This document shows positions 47,638 to 56,555 of a DNA stretch of 64,000 bases, in pieces. Location of the stretch: contig CAJQUW010003381.1 in the NCBI GenBank assembly GCA_907163375.1, positions 248,001 to 312,000 on the forward strand, in the 5' to 3' direction. The number at the start of each line of letters is the position of its first letter. The stretch's first letter is position 1. Made by a program: the position numbers and the translations under genes. Origin of the DNA: Prostheceraeus crozeri. Its lineage: Eukaryota; Platyhelminthes; Polycladida; Euryleptidae. Below the pieces are notes generated by a model. That model ran no database searches. It was not told where the DNA came from and worked only from the letters and a program-made list of their open reading frames with translations.

Positions 47638-50600
47638 CTATGCACATAATGCGACAATTTCGTCATAGCTATTTGCATAAATTTCTAGGACTCTCTTATT
47701 GCAATTGCCTGTTGAATATACTTTGCTCTGCTGAAGATCTAGCATGTCCATAGTTGCATAGAAATGTGTACTATCATCGCTTTCCAGAAATGGTATTAAA
47801 ATACTTCTAACGTCTGCATACTTCGGACAAATAGAGATGCAATGCTGTATATCTTCCACTTCTTCAGAGCTGCAATTGAGACAAAAACACCCATCGTAAG
47901 ATTTTCTATTATTGTGTCTGCCAATTTCAGTGATAAGGTTGTGGTTATAAGTTCTCATTTTCAAAATAGGTGTGATTATTTTATCATCATTTGTTTGATT
48001 TAAATACTGTTTGAGGTTGCATTCAAAGCGACATAGCTGTAAATATTTTAAACCTCGATTACTATTTCTTGCACTTTCAATCCATTGCTGTCTAAAGTAT
48101 TCAGTCAAACGATTATTCACCAGATTCCTATAACTATTTCGCTTGCTGTGGTTCAAGTTCATTGATTCAATTTGATTGAGTTCATTCTTATTAAAGTGAA
48201 GATTTTCTATTAATTTCAGCATTTTGATAGTCCATGTGTTACGGTAGTTAGGAAGATTTGAATCGGCATGCATTGAATTAAATACTTTCTTGTCAATTGA
48301 TTTTCATCACTTTGATTCAGTTTCAACCAGTTGTTCAGAGCTGCTTTATAAAAATGAAATTTGATCGGCTTGATTCCAAATTCTCCAATTATGCAATACG
48401 TAGGCGTTGTACGTTTCAAATGGTAAAATTTCTTGAAAAACTGTACTTGTATTTTATTTAATTCATTTAGATTTTTATCAAAATAGAATTCAGCTCCATA
48501 TTTCATTTTTGATATTGCCAACATTTCAAACGAGTTTCTTAAAATTTCTCCGTCAACATAGCCAAAATCTTTTATAGCTCTTGCTGTAATGCATGCTGAT
48601 ATTTTTCCTCGTTTTCCTAATTCCTTAACATGCTTCTTGTTACTTTTTGAAAAGAATACACCTAGGTATTTGTATTCTTCCACTACTTTAATGGAATATG
48701 CATTCTCCTTTATGGTAATACTAAATTATTTGTATTTGTTTAAGTTGCTATATACCATTATTTTTGCTTCATCATAGTTAATATTTAAACAGTTTTCAGA
48801 GCAATAATTTTGAACAATTTGAATTTGGCTTGCTAGACCTTCTTTTGTACGGCTCATCAGTAGAATGTCGTCAGCATAGATTAGTGATGCAATTCTTATT
48901 TCGGCAATTTCAATAGCATCAATATATTCTTCACTTTTGTCGATTTCTAAAAGAATGTCATTAATGTACAAGCAAAATAAGGTAGGTGAGAGACTCTCGC
49001 CTTGAGGTATTCCATTTTGCAATTTAGATTCATCACTTTCACTACCATTGAATAAAATTTTATAAGTTTTATCACTAAGCATGTTCTGCAATAGCGATAG
49101 AAATCTTCCTCCCTGTAGTATATGTCTCAGTTTATACATAAGTTTATCTTTGGGGACACTGTCAAAGGCCTTCGATAAGTCAATGAAACAAAGATATAGT
49201 GGCTCTTTACTCTTTTTGTGTATCTGAATGATTTCTTTTATTAACCATATACAGTCCAGTGTGGAATTCTCTTTCCGGAATCCTATTTGACATTGATGCA
49301 ATATGTTATGATTCATAATCCATTTATTTATGCGATTATTGAAAATTTTTGTCATCAGTCTTTCGAGACATGAAGATAGGTTAATGAATCTGTATGACTG
49401 AGCTCCATTTTTATCCCCTTTTTTGTATATGGGAGTTGTCCAGCTGAGCTTCCATGGTATTATTTCATCAATTAGAATATGGTTAAACATATTTTCTAGT
49501 ATAGATAAAGTATCGTCAATATTTTTCTTCAACATTTCATAGACGACATTATCTGGTTCACTAGCCTTTGAGTTGCTCGCATTCTTTAATGCATATATTA
49601 TTTCATCTTTCGTAATATTCATATTGAGATATTCATCATTGCATGAGATGATATCCAAATTTTGGGTTGCCATTTTCAAAGATAGCTCTTTTTTACTTTC
49701 CGTCAAAATCTTATCATTTGATTCTAATTCTGCTTTAAAGTTGATCGCTGTTAGAGATGTTCTAGGTTGCTTTTTAGTTTTGCTGCTTTTATCATTAATC
49801 AACTGCCAGTAATGTCTACCTTCATTTCGATATTTGGCTTCTTTGAGATCGTTCAATTTAAGCGATTGCAATTTTCTCCTTTCTTTCTTAATTTCGCTAC
49901 TTAGTATTTTCTTTGTATTCAGCATCAGAATTAGATTATCTTCAGTTTTGTTAATTCTCCATTTATCTACAGATGCTTTGTAATCTTGTCCAATTCTGCG
50001 AGTTTCTAGAGTACATTTCGTTCGTGCATTTGAGCTACCTGTCACTTTGGAAGCTTCTTTACTACTCTGAATAAATCGTTTGTATATTTCGTTTTGATTG
50101 GTTTTGTTCGCATTGATGTCGTTTATCAGTTTATTACAATTATCCCGGAATTCTGCGAATCTAAAACTATTTTCGCACTCTTTATTCCATTTGAAGGGTT
50201 CTACCTTCCTCACTACGCGTTATTGGCGGTTTTATTTTGCAATTTTATCTTTATTTCGATACACATGGGTACGTGGTCAGTGTATAATCTTGGTTCCATT
50301 ATTTCGAAGGCCTTCAGACAGCTAATTATTGATTGTGATATCAAAACATGATCAATGACAGATCTACATATCATAGTATTACGAGTTCTGTAGAAAGTAC
50401 ATTTTCCTTTCTCATATCGTCCATTTGCTATCACAAGCAAAGTGTCATTACAAAACTCAATAAGCTCTCTTCCGAATTTGTTAACAGTTGTGTCTTCTGA
50501 AATTCTATGAGGAATGTCTAGAAATTCGTTGTCATTTAGAGAGCCGATTCTGCCATTTAGGTCACCGATCATGATAATGCTTTTCATTTTGTACTGATAT

Positions 50601-51145
50601 ATATATGCTCTTATTTTGTCTAAAAAATTTTCTTCAACATGCTTTGATTCACGGTTGTCTCGGTAACACAATATGATAAAAAGTTCTTTCATATCTCTCC
50701 AGGAGCTATTAGACAACTTTCCCCTTTCCGACACAACTTTCGTTGCATTTGTATAATTTGCGTTTTCTTTGAGAAACATAGATACGACTCCTTTAACGTT
50801 TCTGCCTAGGATATTATTCCTCCTACAACATGAATGATGAGCATCATAGGAGTCTATATTAATCGGTTCATTTTCGAAATCAAGATGGGTTTCCGTTAAG
50901 CAGATGATATCCGAGTTATTAATATCAGCTACAATATTAGTGTCATCTATTTTATGTTTCAATAGGCCATTGATGCTGACATACAACAATTTTAGCGTCG
51001 TTAAGTTGGTGTCATTATTTTTATCGTGTTCATCATTATCGGATACATTTATCTCCTCTCCTACCTCAGTATCAAAGATACGGCGGGATCGAGTGCGGCT
51101 GGTGAGACTGCAACTGTTGGGCTGCGACAGTTTGAGCTGGTGCAC
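47638..51145 (-). pseudogene. LINE ORF2: endonuclease-reverse transcriptase with several frameshifts
   Basis: The frame 50213-51145 holds the AP endonuclease: LLYVSINGLLKHK, ICLTETHLD, IMIGDLNGRIGS, SVIDHVLIS and YTDHVPMCIEI. The frame 48726-50213 holds the reverse transcriptase: CFIDLSKAFDSVPKDKL, NGIPQGESLSPTLFCLYIND and IASLIYADDILLM, with all catalytic acids present. Frames 48216-48683 and 47638-48273 hold the C-terminal part (YLGVFFSKS, YCIIGEFGIKP, then CLNC-HCISIC cysteine motif). Frameshifts are implied near 48700 and 48270, and possibly at 50213, so the polyprotein is broken. No RNase H domain was seen. Confidence 0.85.
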
Positions 51146-51465
51146 CTTGATCTCTCACAGGCCCATACGGATGTGGTTGAGCTGGAGGGACGTAGAAGTT
51201 TGGCTGTTGGAGCTGTGGTTGCCGATGATGCAATTGTTCGTTGTTGTTAGCTCTTGGATGAGGATTGTACCAGTTTGGTCGCTGGTAACGTTGATAGCCG
51301 TGGTACCGTCGGTTACAGTTCGTCACTCTCGAGTAGCAGTTACGAGCGTAGTGTCCTCTCTTGCCGCCATTATGGCAAACCACAACACGTTTGTATCCAA
51401 AGGTGTTGTATGGCTGGCGGTTGTTGCGGTAGTTCTGATGGGAGTAGCAAAGTCTTGCCCCTTAA
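51072..51465 (-). pseudogene. LINE gag-like ORF1, C-terminal piece
   Basis: The minus-strand frame reads VVCHNGGKRGHYARNC, a CCHC zinc knuckle whose second cysteine is replaced by glycine. An Arg/Tyr- and then Gln/Pro-rich tail follows (RYHGYQRYQRPNWYNPHPR) up to the stop at 51072. It overlaps the start of the endonuclease frame. The N-terminal part of this ORF is missing at the junction with the Polinton-like element. Confidence 0.65.
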
Positions 51466-51499
51466 CAGCAAATTTCCACTAAAGTACATGACCTTGCTC

Positions 51500-51690
51500 C
51501 ATTCATCGGAGCACACGCCCACGCATCGGCGCACGTGAGTGCTAAGAGGACATGAAGCGGGGCACTTGTCATTCATCGGAGCACGTGGCGCCGGGACACG
51601 TATCGGCGCACTTGGTTGCTAAGAGGACATGAAGCGGAGCACTTGACAACGGAGCACTTGGCGCCGGGGCACTTATCGGTGCATTTGATG
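51500..51690 (+). repeat. Tandem array of GGAGCAC-type motifs
   Basis: About 2.6 units of ~70-77 bp (51500-51569, 51570-51646, partial to 51690) contain CATTCATCGGAGCAC, ATCGGCGCAC, GCTAAGAGGACATGAAGC and GGGGCACTTG. The core CGGNGCACNTG recurs every ~18-25 bp. The array ends 10 bp before a TATA box. It could be part of the terminal inverted repeat, an origin or an upstream regulatory region. Similar motifs recur at 55818-55900 and 59484-59510. Confidence 0.75.
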
Positions 51691-51703
51691 AGTCGCGGTA
51701 GGG

Positions 51704-51710
51704 TATATAA
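51704..51710 (+). promoter_or_regulatory. TATA box of the first element gene
   Basis: GGGTATATAAGT starts 45 bp before the ATG at 51746. The same GGGTATATAAGT word recurs at 53833-53844. Confidence 0.65.
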
Positions 51711-51745
51711 GTAAATGCGCTGCCAGAGAAAATCATTCTAATCAT

Positions 51746-52171
51746 ATGTCGACAACATTAACTGGTAGATTACTCCCCCTGGCTAAGACACGTCATCCCA
51801 AGGAGGAGATATCCTATACACCTTATTCATCGAAAAACTTTATTGTGGAACGAGACTGTAATACACTGTATATTGTTCCGACAAAGGAGAAAATTGTGTC
51901 GTTAGAGAAGATTATTGCAGAGCTTCGTAGCCAGTTGCTGAATGTAATACTGTATGGACCACGCTTCTTGTTTGATATTCGAACATCTGCAAAGCTCCCC
52001 AAAGGTGCACTGGACGTGTCCTATCACTATTTGAACATTGGTGACGATTGGGATGTGGAAGAACTGATTGATTCGTTGCAGAAGAAGTTACATTCTCATC
52101 TGGAGTGTCGTTATTTTGGGGGAATCTTGTGTATTCAGATTGACATTGGTTTTGGCTCATTGTTTACGTAA
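51746..52171 (+). CDS. Unrecognised 141-residue element protein
   Basis: An intact open frame from ATG 51746 starts shortly after a TATA box. The N-terminal ~35 residues are basic and polar. A predicted alpha/beta segment follows (LYIVPTKEKIVSLEKIIAEL), then a C-terminal stretch with ELIDSLQKKLHSHLE and GGILCIQIDIGFGSLF. No motif allows a function to be named. The C-terminal pattern (helix, then a hydrophobic strand of about ten residues) loosely resembles the end of the gene at 55947-56357, so the two may be paralogues. The next gene starts about 23 bp downstream. Confidence 0.6.
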   Translation: MSTTLTGRLLPLAKTRHPKEEISYTPYSSKNFIVERDCNTLYIVPTKEKIVSLEKIIAELRSQLLNVILYGPRFLFDIRTSAKLPKGALDVSYHYLNIGDDWDVEELIDSLQKKLHSHLECRYFGGILCIQIDIGFGSLFT

Positions 52172-52193
52172 GATACATTATCTGAACAACGAT

Positions 52194-53127
52194 ATGATGG
52201 AGCCACCAACAAAGAAAAAGGCGAACCACAGTCCGTCCTCGCCCTCAACCCTATTATGAGTGCGAGTTTTGCAATAAGCGCTTCTGACTGTTCTCACAAT
52301 GCATCAGTCATGGACGCAAGGAGACAGGGAAGGAGTATTGCGATCGTTGTGGGAAATGGTGGACTACTGATCATTGGTGCTTTCTGGAAATGAGTTACTG
52401 GGGCGACAAGGAGAGTGAGTTCACCTGCATGCTTTGCAAACAAGACTATAATATGGAAGCTTACCATAAACATCCATGTGTGGGTCGGTGCAGGTACTGT
52501 GATGAGAAGATTCAGGAGGAGGAGAATGAATGGGATGAACATTTATGTCCCTATTTGAGCATGTATAAATTGTATATGCTCACCGAACCCTTGGACCCGA
52601 ATCGCCCAGTGGAGTCGGAGAGTACGAATTCATATCCGTACGACTTGTCAAAAGTGAAGTTGGCACGCTGTCCCTGGTGTCATAACATGTACCAAGCATT
52701 CTTCTTATGGGAGCATGTTCGCAAACAGCATAAGGTGCGTCGAAGCGATCCGACGTGGTGCGAGGACAAGACGAATGAGGCACGTGACAACTTTGTCTAT
52801 ATATGTGTCTGTGGTGAGATGTTGCATCGTGACGTGGAGGAAGAGAAGGTCCGTCAACTTGTCTCGTTGCATAAGGAGCATATGGGCAAGAAGATATGGA
52901 CAGGTCAGCGCGAAAAGTTGAAACGGATATATGAGAGACAACCGAATCCGCCCAAGGAAGTGAATAGTGTCCCCCAAGCATCGCTTCGACCAGAGAATAG
53001 AAATCGGGACCCAAGCAAATATTCATTTGACTTTAGTAAGAAACGAGGGAAACCTCTGAAACCCATTGTTTTTAAGAACCAATTGAATTGGTTCACGTAT
53101 AATGTGGATTTGGATGCTGATGAATAA
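52194..53127 (+). pseudogene. Six-module zinc-finger protein, N-terminus broken
   Basis: The region encodes a chain of short Cys/His modules: CEFC at the start, CDRC-HWC, CMLC-HKHPC, CRYC-HLC, CPWC-HVRKQH and CVCGEML-H-H. These are of the C-x2-C-x(7-13)-H/C type that can each bind one zinc ion. The ATG region (52194-52199, MMEPPTKKKAN) is in a different frame from the first module, and a TGA at 52285-52287 follows CEFCNKRF. The break-free part is 52390-53127 (245 residues, ATG 52390), which keeps four modules and a basic C-terminus. The last two modules are similar to the gene at 57069. A nucleic-acid-binding role is an inference. Confidence 0.7.
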
Positions 53128-53128
53128 A
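53123..53128 (+). terminator. AATAAA overlapping the zinc-finger stop codon
   Basis: The stop TAA (53125-53127) lies inside AATAAA, a polyadenylation-signal arrangement common in compact viral genomes. Confidence 0.6.
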
Positions 53129-53243
53129 TGTATTGATCAATCTACTATTTTTGTGACTAAGTTATGATTGGGAAGCGTAAGCATTAATCATGACACGTCG
53201 TAAATGACGTCAGAGAGGGGGAACTGTAAGACATGTGAAACGG

Positions 53244-53250
53244 TATATAA
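53244..53250 (+). promoter_or_regulatory. TATA box before the core-like genes
   Basis: CGGTATATAAAAT matches the other TATA boxes of the element. It lies too close to the ATG at 53259 for that codon to be in the transcript, so it more likely serves downstream codons or the gene at 53500. Confidence 0.5.
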
Positions 53251-53269
53251 AATCTCAAATGCATCGTAG

Positions 53270-53470
53270 AGGTGTGAAACTCTTCGGAGACATAAAGGCG
53301 AATTGATTCGTCGTCATTTGGGCAATACCTTGTTGCCAGCAGCGTGGCGACCACGTTATAAATCCAATAATCAAATGATAAAAGAAGAATGGCAACGGTT
53401 GAAACGCGATCTAAATAGGAACAAGTTGGGAAAGTTAAAGACGTTAGGGAAACTGTTAATGAAGAACTAA
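53270..53470 (+). pseudogene. Small basic protein, start lost
   Basis: A frame open for 66 codons to TAA 53468-53470 has the character of a real protein (LRRHKGELIRRHLGNTLLPA, then WRPRYKSN, EEWQRLKRDLNRNKLGKLK). It is rich in Arg/Lys/Leu and probably helical. It has no ATG near its start. The ATG at 53259 (MHRRGVKLFGD) is in another frame, which suggests a frameshift near 53270-53305. A basic virion core or capsid-associated role is plausible from composition and from its position next to the 53500 gene only. Confidence 0.45.
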
Positions 53471-53499
53471 GTAAGGACATCTAGCATATCACGGTAATC

Positions 53500-53802
53500 A
53501 TGCAACGTGGAGATATTTATCGCGGAAGCCGTCGTCAAAAAGGCGGAGGTCAGAAAGGGGGTATTTACCGTGGTAGTCGTAGACAAAAGGGTGGAATCTA
53601 CCGCGGGAGTCGTAGACAAAGAGGAGGTATCCTCCCATTTGTAGCCCCCCTCATCCCTGCACTTATTGCCGCAGGGAAAGCTGCAGCGTTGGGAGCAGCG
53701 GGTGCAGCAGGTGCAGCAGGTGCAGCCGGTGCCGCAGGCGTAACTGCTTTAACGAATAAAATGTCTGGAGGAAAGCGTCGAAGGAGACTTCATCATCGCT
53801 AA
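53500..53802 (+). CDS. Gly/Arg- and Ala-rich core-like protein (adenovirus pX/mu-like layout)
   Basis: An intact 100-residue frame. Residues 1-45 contain three copies of a GGIYRGSRRQKGG-type repeat. Residues about 47-85 are a hydrophobic Ala/Gly helix (LPFVAPLIPALIAAGKAAAL, then AAG repeats). The C-terminus is basic (SGGKRRRRLHHR). Basic repeats, a hydrophobic alanine-rich segment and a basic tail resemble the small core or membrane-active virion proteins known in adenoviruses and described in adintoviruses. Similarity is by composition only. It lies between two TATA boxes and about 30 bp after the preceding small basic ORF. Confidence 0.65.
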   Translation: MQRGDIYRGSRRQKGGGQKGGIYRGSRRQKGGIYRGSRRQRGGILPFVAPLIPALIAAGKAAALGAAGAAGAAGAAGAAGVTALTNKMSGGKRRRRLHHR

Positions 53803-53835
53803 ACCAGTCATTTTGTACACCACCCTAGGAACGGG

Positions 53836-53842
53836 TATATAA
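53836..53842 (+). promoter_or_regulatory. TATA box upstream of the exonuclease-like gene
   Basis: GGGTATATAAGT is identical over 12 bases to the box at 51701-51712. It lies 73 bp before the ATG at 53909. Confidence 0.6.
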
Positions 53843-53908
53843 GTCGAGACACACACACAAGGTGAGATTCATTTCACGATACGTCGGATTCAGCATTTGG
53901 GCGAGCTC

Positions 53909-54716
53909 ATGCCAGGTTCTTATACCATTACATTTGATCATCCTAAAGTACAACAATGGTGGGCGGAGCAGAAGAAGCCGGTGCGCAATTTCATCGTATT
54001 TGATATGGAAGGAGTTAACATGCAGGAAGTCGCTGCCATTTGGTGTCATTATACGCCCAGAGACGATAAACCGACCGGATATGTGACAATTACATGTACA
54101 TCGCGCTTCCATGACCTTTATCAAACATGAGACATCGGTGTGTGATGTTTTTGCGACTAAATTTATTCATGGTCTTAACCCACGTGTGATTGGGAAATGT
54201 GGTGCAGAAGAGAGTGTGATTATTCACCGTTTTAATTTCTGGGTCCTTGAAATGACACGCAAGTATGGAGACGCGGAACTGATTGTAGGGAATGGATTAT
54301 CGGAGATGGAAAGAGCTTGGTTTAAAAGAATAAAACTCTTGGAAAAAGTGACAATGGATAGTATTTCTCTCCCCGAATGGTCGCAACGCATTGACTCTCA
54401 TTGGAATATATTCGCCTCATGTATGCGGGATGGTGCACTGTATATGATTGGCTACAAGTAAGATGTGCGTCGCGGATGTAACTGGAAGAATCATTCCCAG
54501 TATGAAGGGAAAGAAGCTTACCGTCGAGCCCTGCTACATTTACGCCGAAGGAAAGCACTCACAGAAGCTCAAGCTGCCAAGGTACAGTATGGGTACCACT
54601 GTGCGCTGTCAGATGTGGTCGAGATTCTCCTTCATTATTGCTTTGAACTACACTATCGACTTTATGTGGATACGCTGTATTTAAATTATGATTCCTCTGA
54701 AGCTGCATGGACCTGA
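53909..54716 (+). pseudogene. DEDD-exonuclease-like protein, frameshifted
   Basis: The first frame starts at ATG 53909 and contains FIVFDMEGV (Asp 32, Glu 34), the layout of motif Exo I of the DnaQ/DEDD 3'-5' exonuclease fold. The frame shifts between about 54105 and 54130. The second frame (to TAA 54459-54461) has FIHGLNPRVIG and AELIVGNGLSEMER, possibly Exo II. After the in-frame TAA, the same frame continues CNWKNHSQYEGKEAYRRALL, resembling the His-containing Exo III motif, to TGA 54714-54716. Total length is about 268 codons. The assignment rests on motif order and is tentative, and the catalytic set is not fully confirmed. The copy is non-functional as read. Confidence 0.45.
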
Positions 54717-54885
54717 ACCAAGATTGACCACATCACTGTGATGCATGAATCAACCACTGTGGACAATGGACAACTCAACAAGTCTTACATTGTTCATTAT
54801 TGTAACTTCAGTGACTATGCCGAACATCGTACCTTGTGCAAGAATAATGCATGTTGTGAAATGACTCAAGAAAGTGCATCTCTAT

Positions 54886-54891
54886 AATAAA
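54886..54891 (+). terminator. AATAAA polyadenylation signal
   Basis: It lies 170 bp after the end of the exonuclease-like gene in non-coding sequence and is the first AATAAA downstream of it. Confidence 0.45.
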
Positions 54892-54962
54892 TGTTATTCC
54901 AATCACATGTTATTTTTGATGATCATTTACTTGGGAAGTCTACATACTCACTAGCACTTGGC

Positions 54963-55053
54963 AATTTTATGAACCATTTTCAACATTAAAAATAATTCTA
55001 ACTTGTAAATTTTATGAACCAGTTTTCAACATTAAAAATAATTCTAACTTAGA
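54963..55053. repeat. ~45-bp tandem duplication
   Basis: The units 54963-55007 and 55008-55053 are nearly identical (one inserted G and a few end changes). Confidence 0.9.
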
Positions 55054-55131
55054 AATATTACATGATCATCTTACTGCCCCATTTCACCCTTGAATAAAAT
55101 AGTCACAGCTTACCATGTATGTTTATTGAGA

Positions 55132-55137
55132 AGAAAT
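55132..55137 (-). terminator. Minus-strand AATAAA after the acidic gene
   Basis: TTTATT on the plus strand gives AATAAA on the minus strand, 39 bp past the stop of the minus-strand acidic gene. Confidence 0.6.
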
Positions 55138-55175
55138 CAAGATAGAAAGAATGATTACACATACATTTAAAAAAC

Positions 55176-55735
55176 CTAGTCACTGACTTCACTTACAAAA
55201 TCAACAGTGTACCAATTGGCGATAGCTTCGTCGATGTTCTCCAATTCACTTCTACAATTAAATCGACTGCTCATATCAGTAAGAGATTTGCGAAAGGGTT
55301 GACGGTGAAGGTCTAGTTCGGGAAAACTGTCGGAATTGGAGGGTGTATTCTCCTTCTCATCCATCATGTAATCTTCCACCTGTCCTTCACTTATACTTGG
55401 GGGCCTGGGTCGGTGACGGAGGTTGACAATGTAGGTGACGGTGGGATGTAATAAGGTCCATCGAAGGTGGGTGGCGTCGGAGGTAGGGAATACGGTCCAT
55501 TGAGATCGGGAATGGAGCCCCAGTGGGATGGCAGATCTGTTGGTAAGTCATCATCATCTTCATCACTGGTCGAAGGGCTAGGACTGTCCGGTGAGGAAGG
55601 TAATGGACTTGGGCTTCCTGGGGTCGGTGGTGGAGTGTCTGGGATCACAATCACTTCAGGTTCTTCATTGTCACTAACGCTCATCGCCTCTTCTTCCAAC
55701 GCGTTCCGAACCCTTAATCCACTGAGATCGACCAT
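55176..55735 (-). pseudogene. Acidic proline-rich protein with SUMO-interaction-like motif
   Basis: This is the only clear minus-strand gene in the element. From ATG 55735 the frame has EEEAMSVSDNEEPEVIVIPD, in which VIVI followed by acidic/phosphorylatable residues has the form of a SUMO-interacting motif. Pro/Ser repeats (PPPTPGSPSPLPSSPDSP) and DEDDDD follow. The frame stops at 55391, but the downstream frame 55176-55379 continues the same character (MMDEKENTPSNSD, then FRKSLTDMSSRF). That implies a frameshift at a CCCCC run near 55400. The protein is mostly disordered. Such acidic regulators often modulate host transcription, but that is an inference. Confidence 0.55.
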
Positions 55736-55817
55736 CTTCTTGAATGTTCACGAGTGTTATGAAGGTGGAACATTTTCGGCTTGGCTTTATAGTTTTGCAA
55801 ATACCCCATCCCCTGCT

Positions 55818-55900
55818 CCGAGCATTGGGTGTGCCCCATTACATGTTCGGAGCACAGAATGGAGCATTGGGTGTGCCCATTCCATGTTCGGAGCACATAT
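55818..55900. repeat. Two-unit GGAGCATTGGGTGTGCCC/GTTCGGAGCAC repeat
   Basis: Units of about 40-43 bp carry GAGCATTGGGTGTGCCC, ATTNCATGTTCGGAGCAC. They lie in the space between divergent genes (minus-strand acidic gene and plus-strand 55947 gene) and share the GGAGCAC core with the array at 51500-51690. A bidirectional control region is plausible. Confidence 0.7.
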
Positions 55901-55946
55901 CGATTGGAGAACTAGATAATGGAGAAACGATCAAGACACATACATG

Positions 55947-56357
55947 ATGGAAGACACATGGGTGATGGAAGACTTTCACGTGTACACCTACCCACATCAG
56001 CTCATTATTTACCCGAAATCGACATGTTAACCTCACGCGATGTTGGAGAAAGTGATTCCATATGTGAAGGAGAAGATCAAAGTGAAGCCTGAATTTGAAC
56101 TCTCCATGAATACATTCACGATTTATGAATACAAAAGAAATGGTTCTCCACCATTGATGGGCACCAGTGAACATTATTATGAAAGTGACATCCAAGAAGT
56201 GGATGACTATTTATTCTCACTGAAGAACGTATGGGACTATGAGTTTATGGACATTGTTAACAAAGAGATTCTTGGTGTATATTGTATAACGTTTAATTTT
56301 GAATATATCTCTGTTGGATGGACATCAGAAGAAGAATATGTAAGCGACACAGACTAA
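55947..56357 (+). pseudogene. Unrecognised small protein with one in-frame stop
   Basis: One frame runs from ATG 55947 (MEDTWVMEDFHVYTYP) to TAA 56355-56357, interrupted by TAA at 56028-56030. The part after ATG 56040 (105 residues: MLEKVIPYVKEKIKVKPEFE, then GVYCITFNFEYISVGW and an acidic end) is open and could be expressed on its own. The helix-then-hydrophobic-strand C-terminus is loosely like that of the 51746 gene. It has no recognisable domain. Two AATAAA words follow within 20 bp. Confidence 0.5.
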
Positions 56358-56362
56358 GTATG

Positions 56363-56375
56363 AATAAAGAATAAA
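56363..56375 (+). terminator. Double AATAAA polyadenylation signal
   Basis: AATAAAGAATAAA begins 6 bp after the stop codon of the preceding small gene. Confidence 0.65.
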
Positions 56376-56515
56376 GAATGTCGTTGTATGAATCATGTTG
56401 CTTTTCCATATTATAAGTATTCTGCTATTGGGGTTGATAGATTTGGAAAAACATGCTACTTGTACTCCTTTTTCTTCTGAAAGAGATTGTACGCATACTC
56501 ACCGCTATGAGTGAC

Positions 56516-56523
56516 TATTTAAG
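56516..56523 (+). promoter_or_regulatory. TATA-like box (TATTTAAG)
   Basis: TATTTAAG lies 40 bp before ATG 56556. This spacing is close to that of the TATA boxes at 51704 (42 bp) and 59556 (38 bp). Confidence 0.45.
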
Positions 56524-56555
56524 TTATGTATCCTCACACTCTCTCAAATAAGATC

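Larger units (their letters stand above)
47638..51465 (-). mobile_element. APE-type LINE, frameshifted, interrupted at its 5' end
   Basis: In minus-strand order there is the end of a gag-like ORF with a zinc-knuckle-like motif, an AP endonuclease, a reverse transcriptase and a C-terminal cysteine motif. The protein is closely similar in layout and sequence blocks to the truncated LINE at 42284-44496. Recognisable LINE sequence stops near 51465, just before the GGAGCAC repeats of the Polinton-like element. The clade is not certain. Confidence 0.75.
54717..55175. other. Intergenic space with tandem duplication and polyA signals
   Basis: It lies between the convergent exonuclease-like and acidic-protein genes. 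It holds AATAAA at 54886-54891 (plus), a two-unit repeat at 54963-55053 (AATTTTATGAACCA, TTTTCAACATTAAAAATAAT, TCTAACTT) and a minus-strand AATAAA at 55132-55137. No ORF is supported. Confidence 0.65.

Noticed and set aside
53825..54124. Minus-strand ORF opposite the exonuclease-like gene
   Set aside because: Shadow frame; the plus-strand frame has the motif content and the TATA box.
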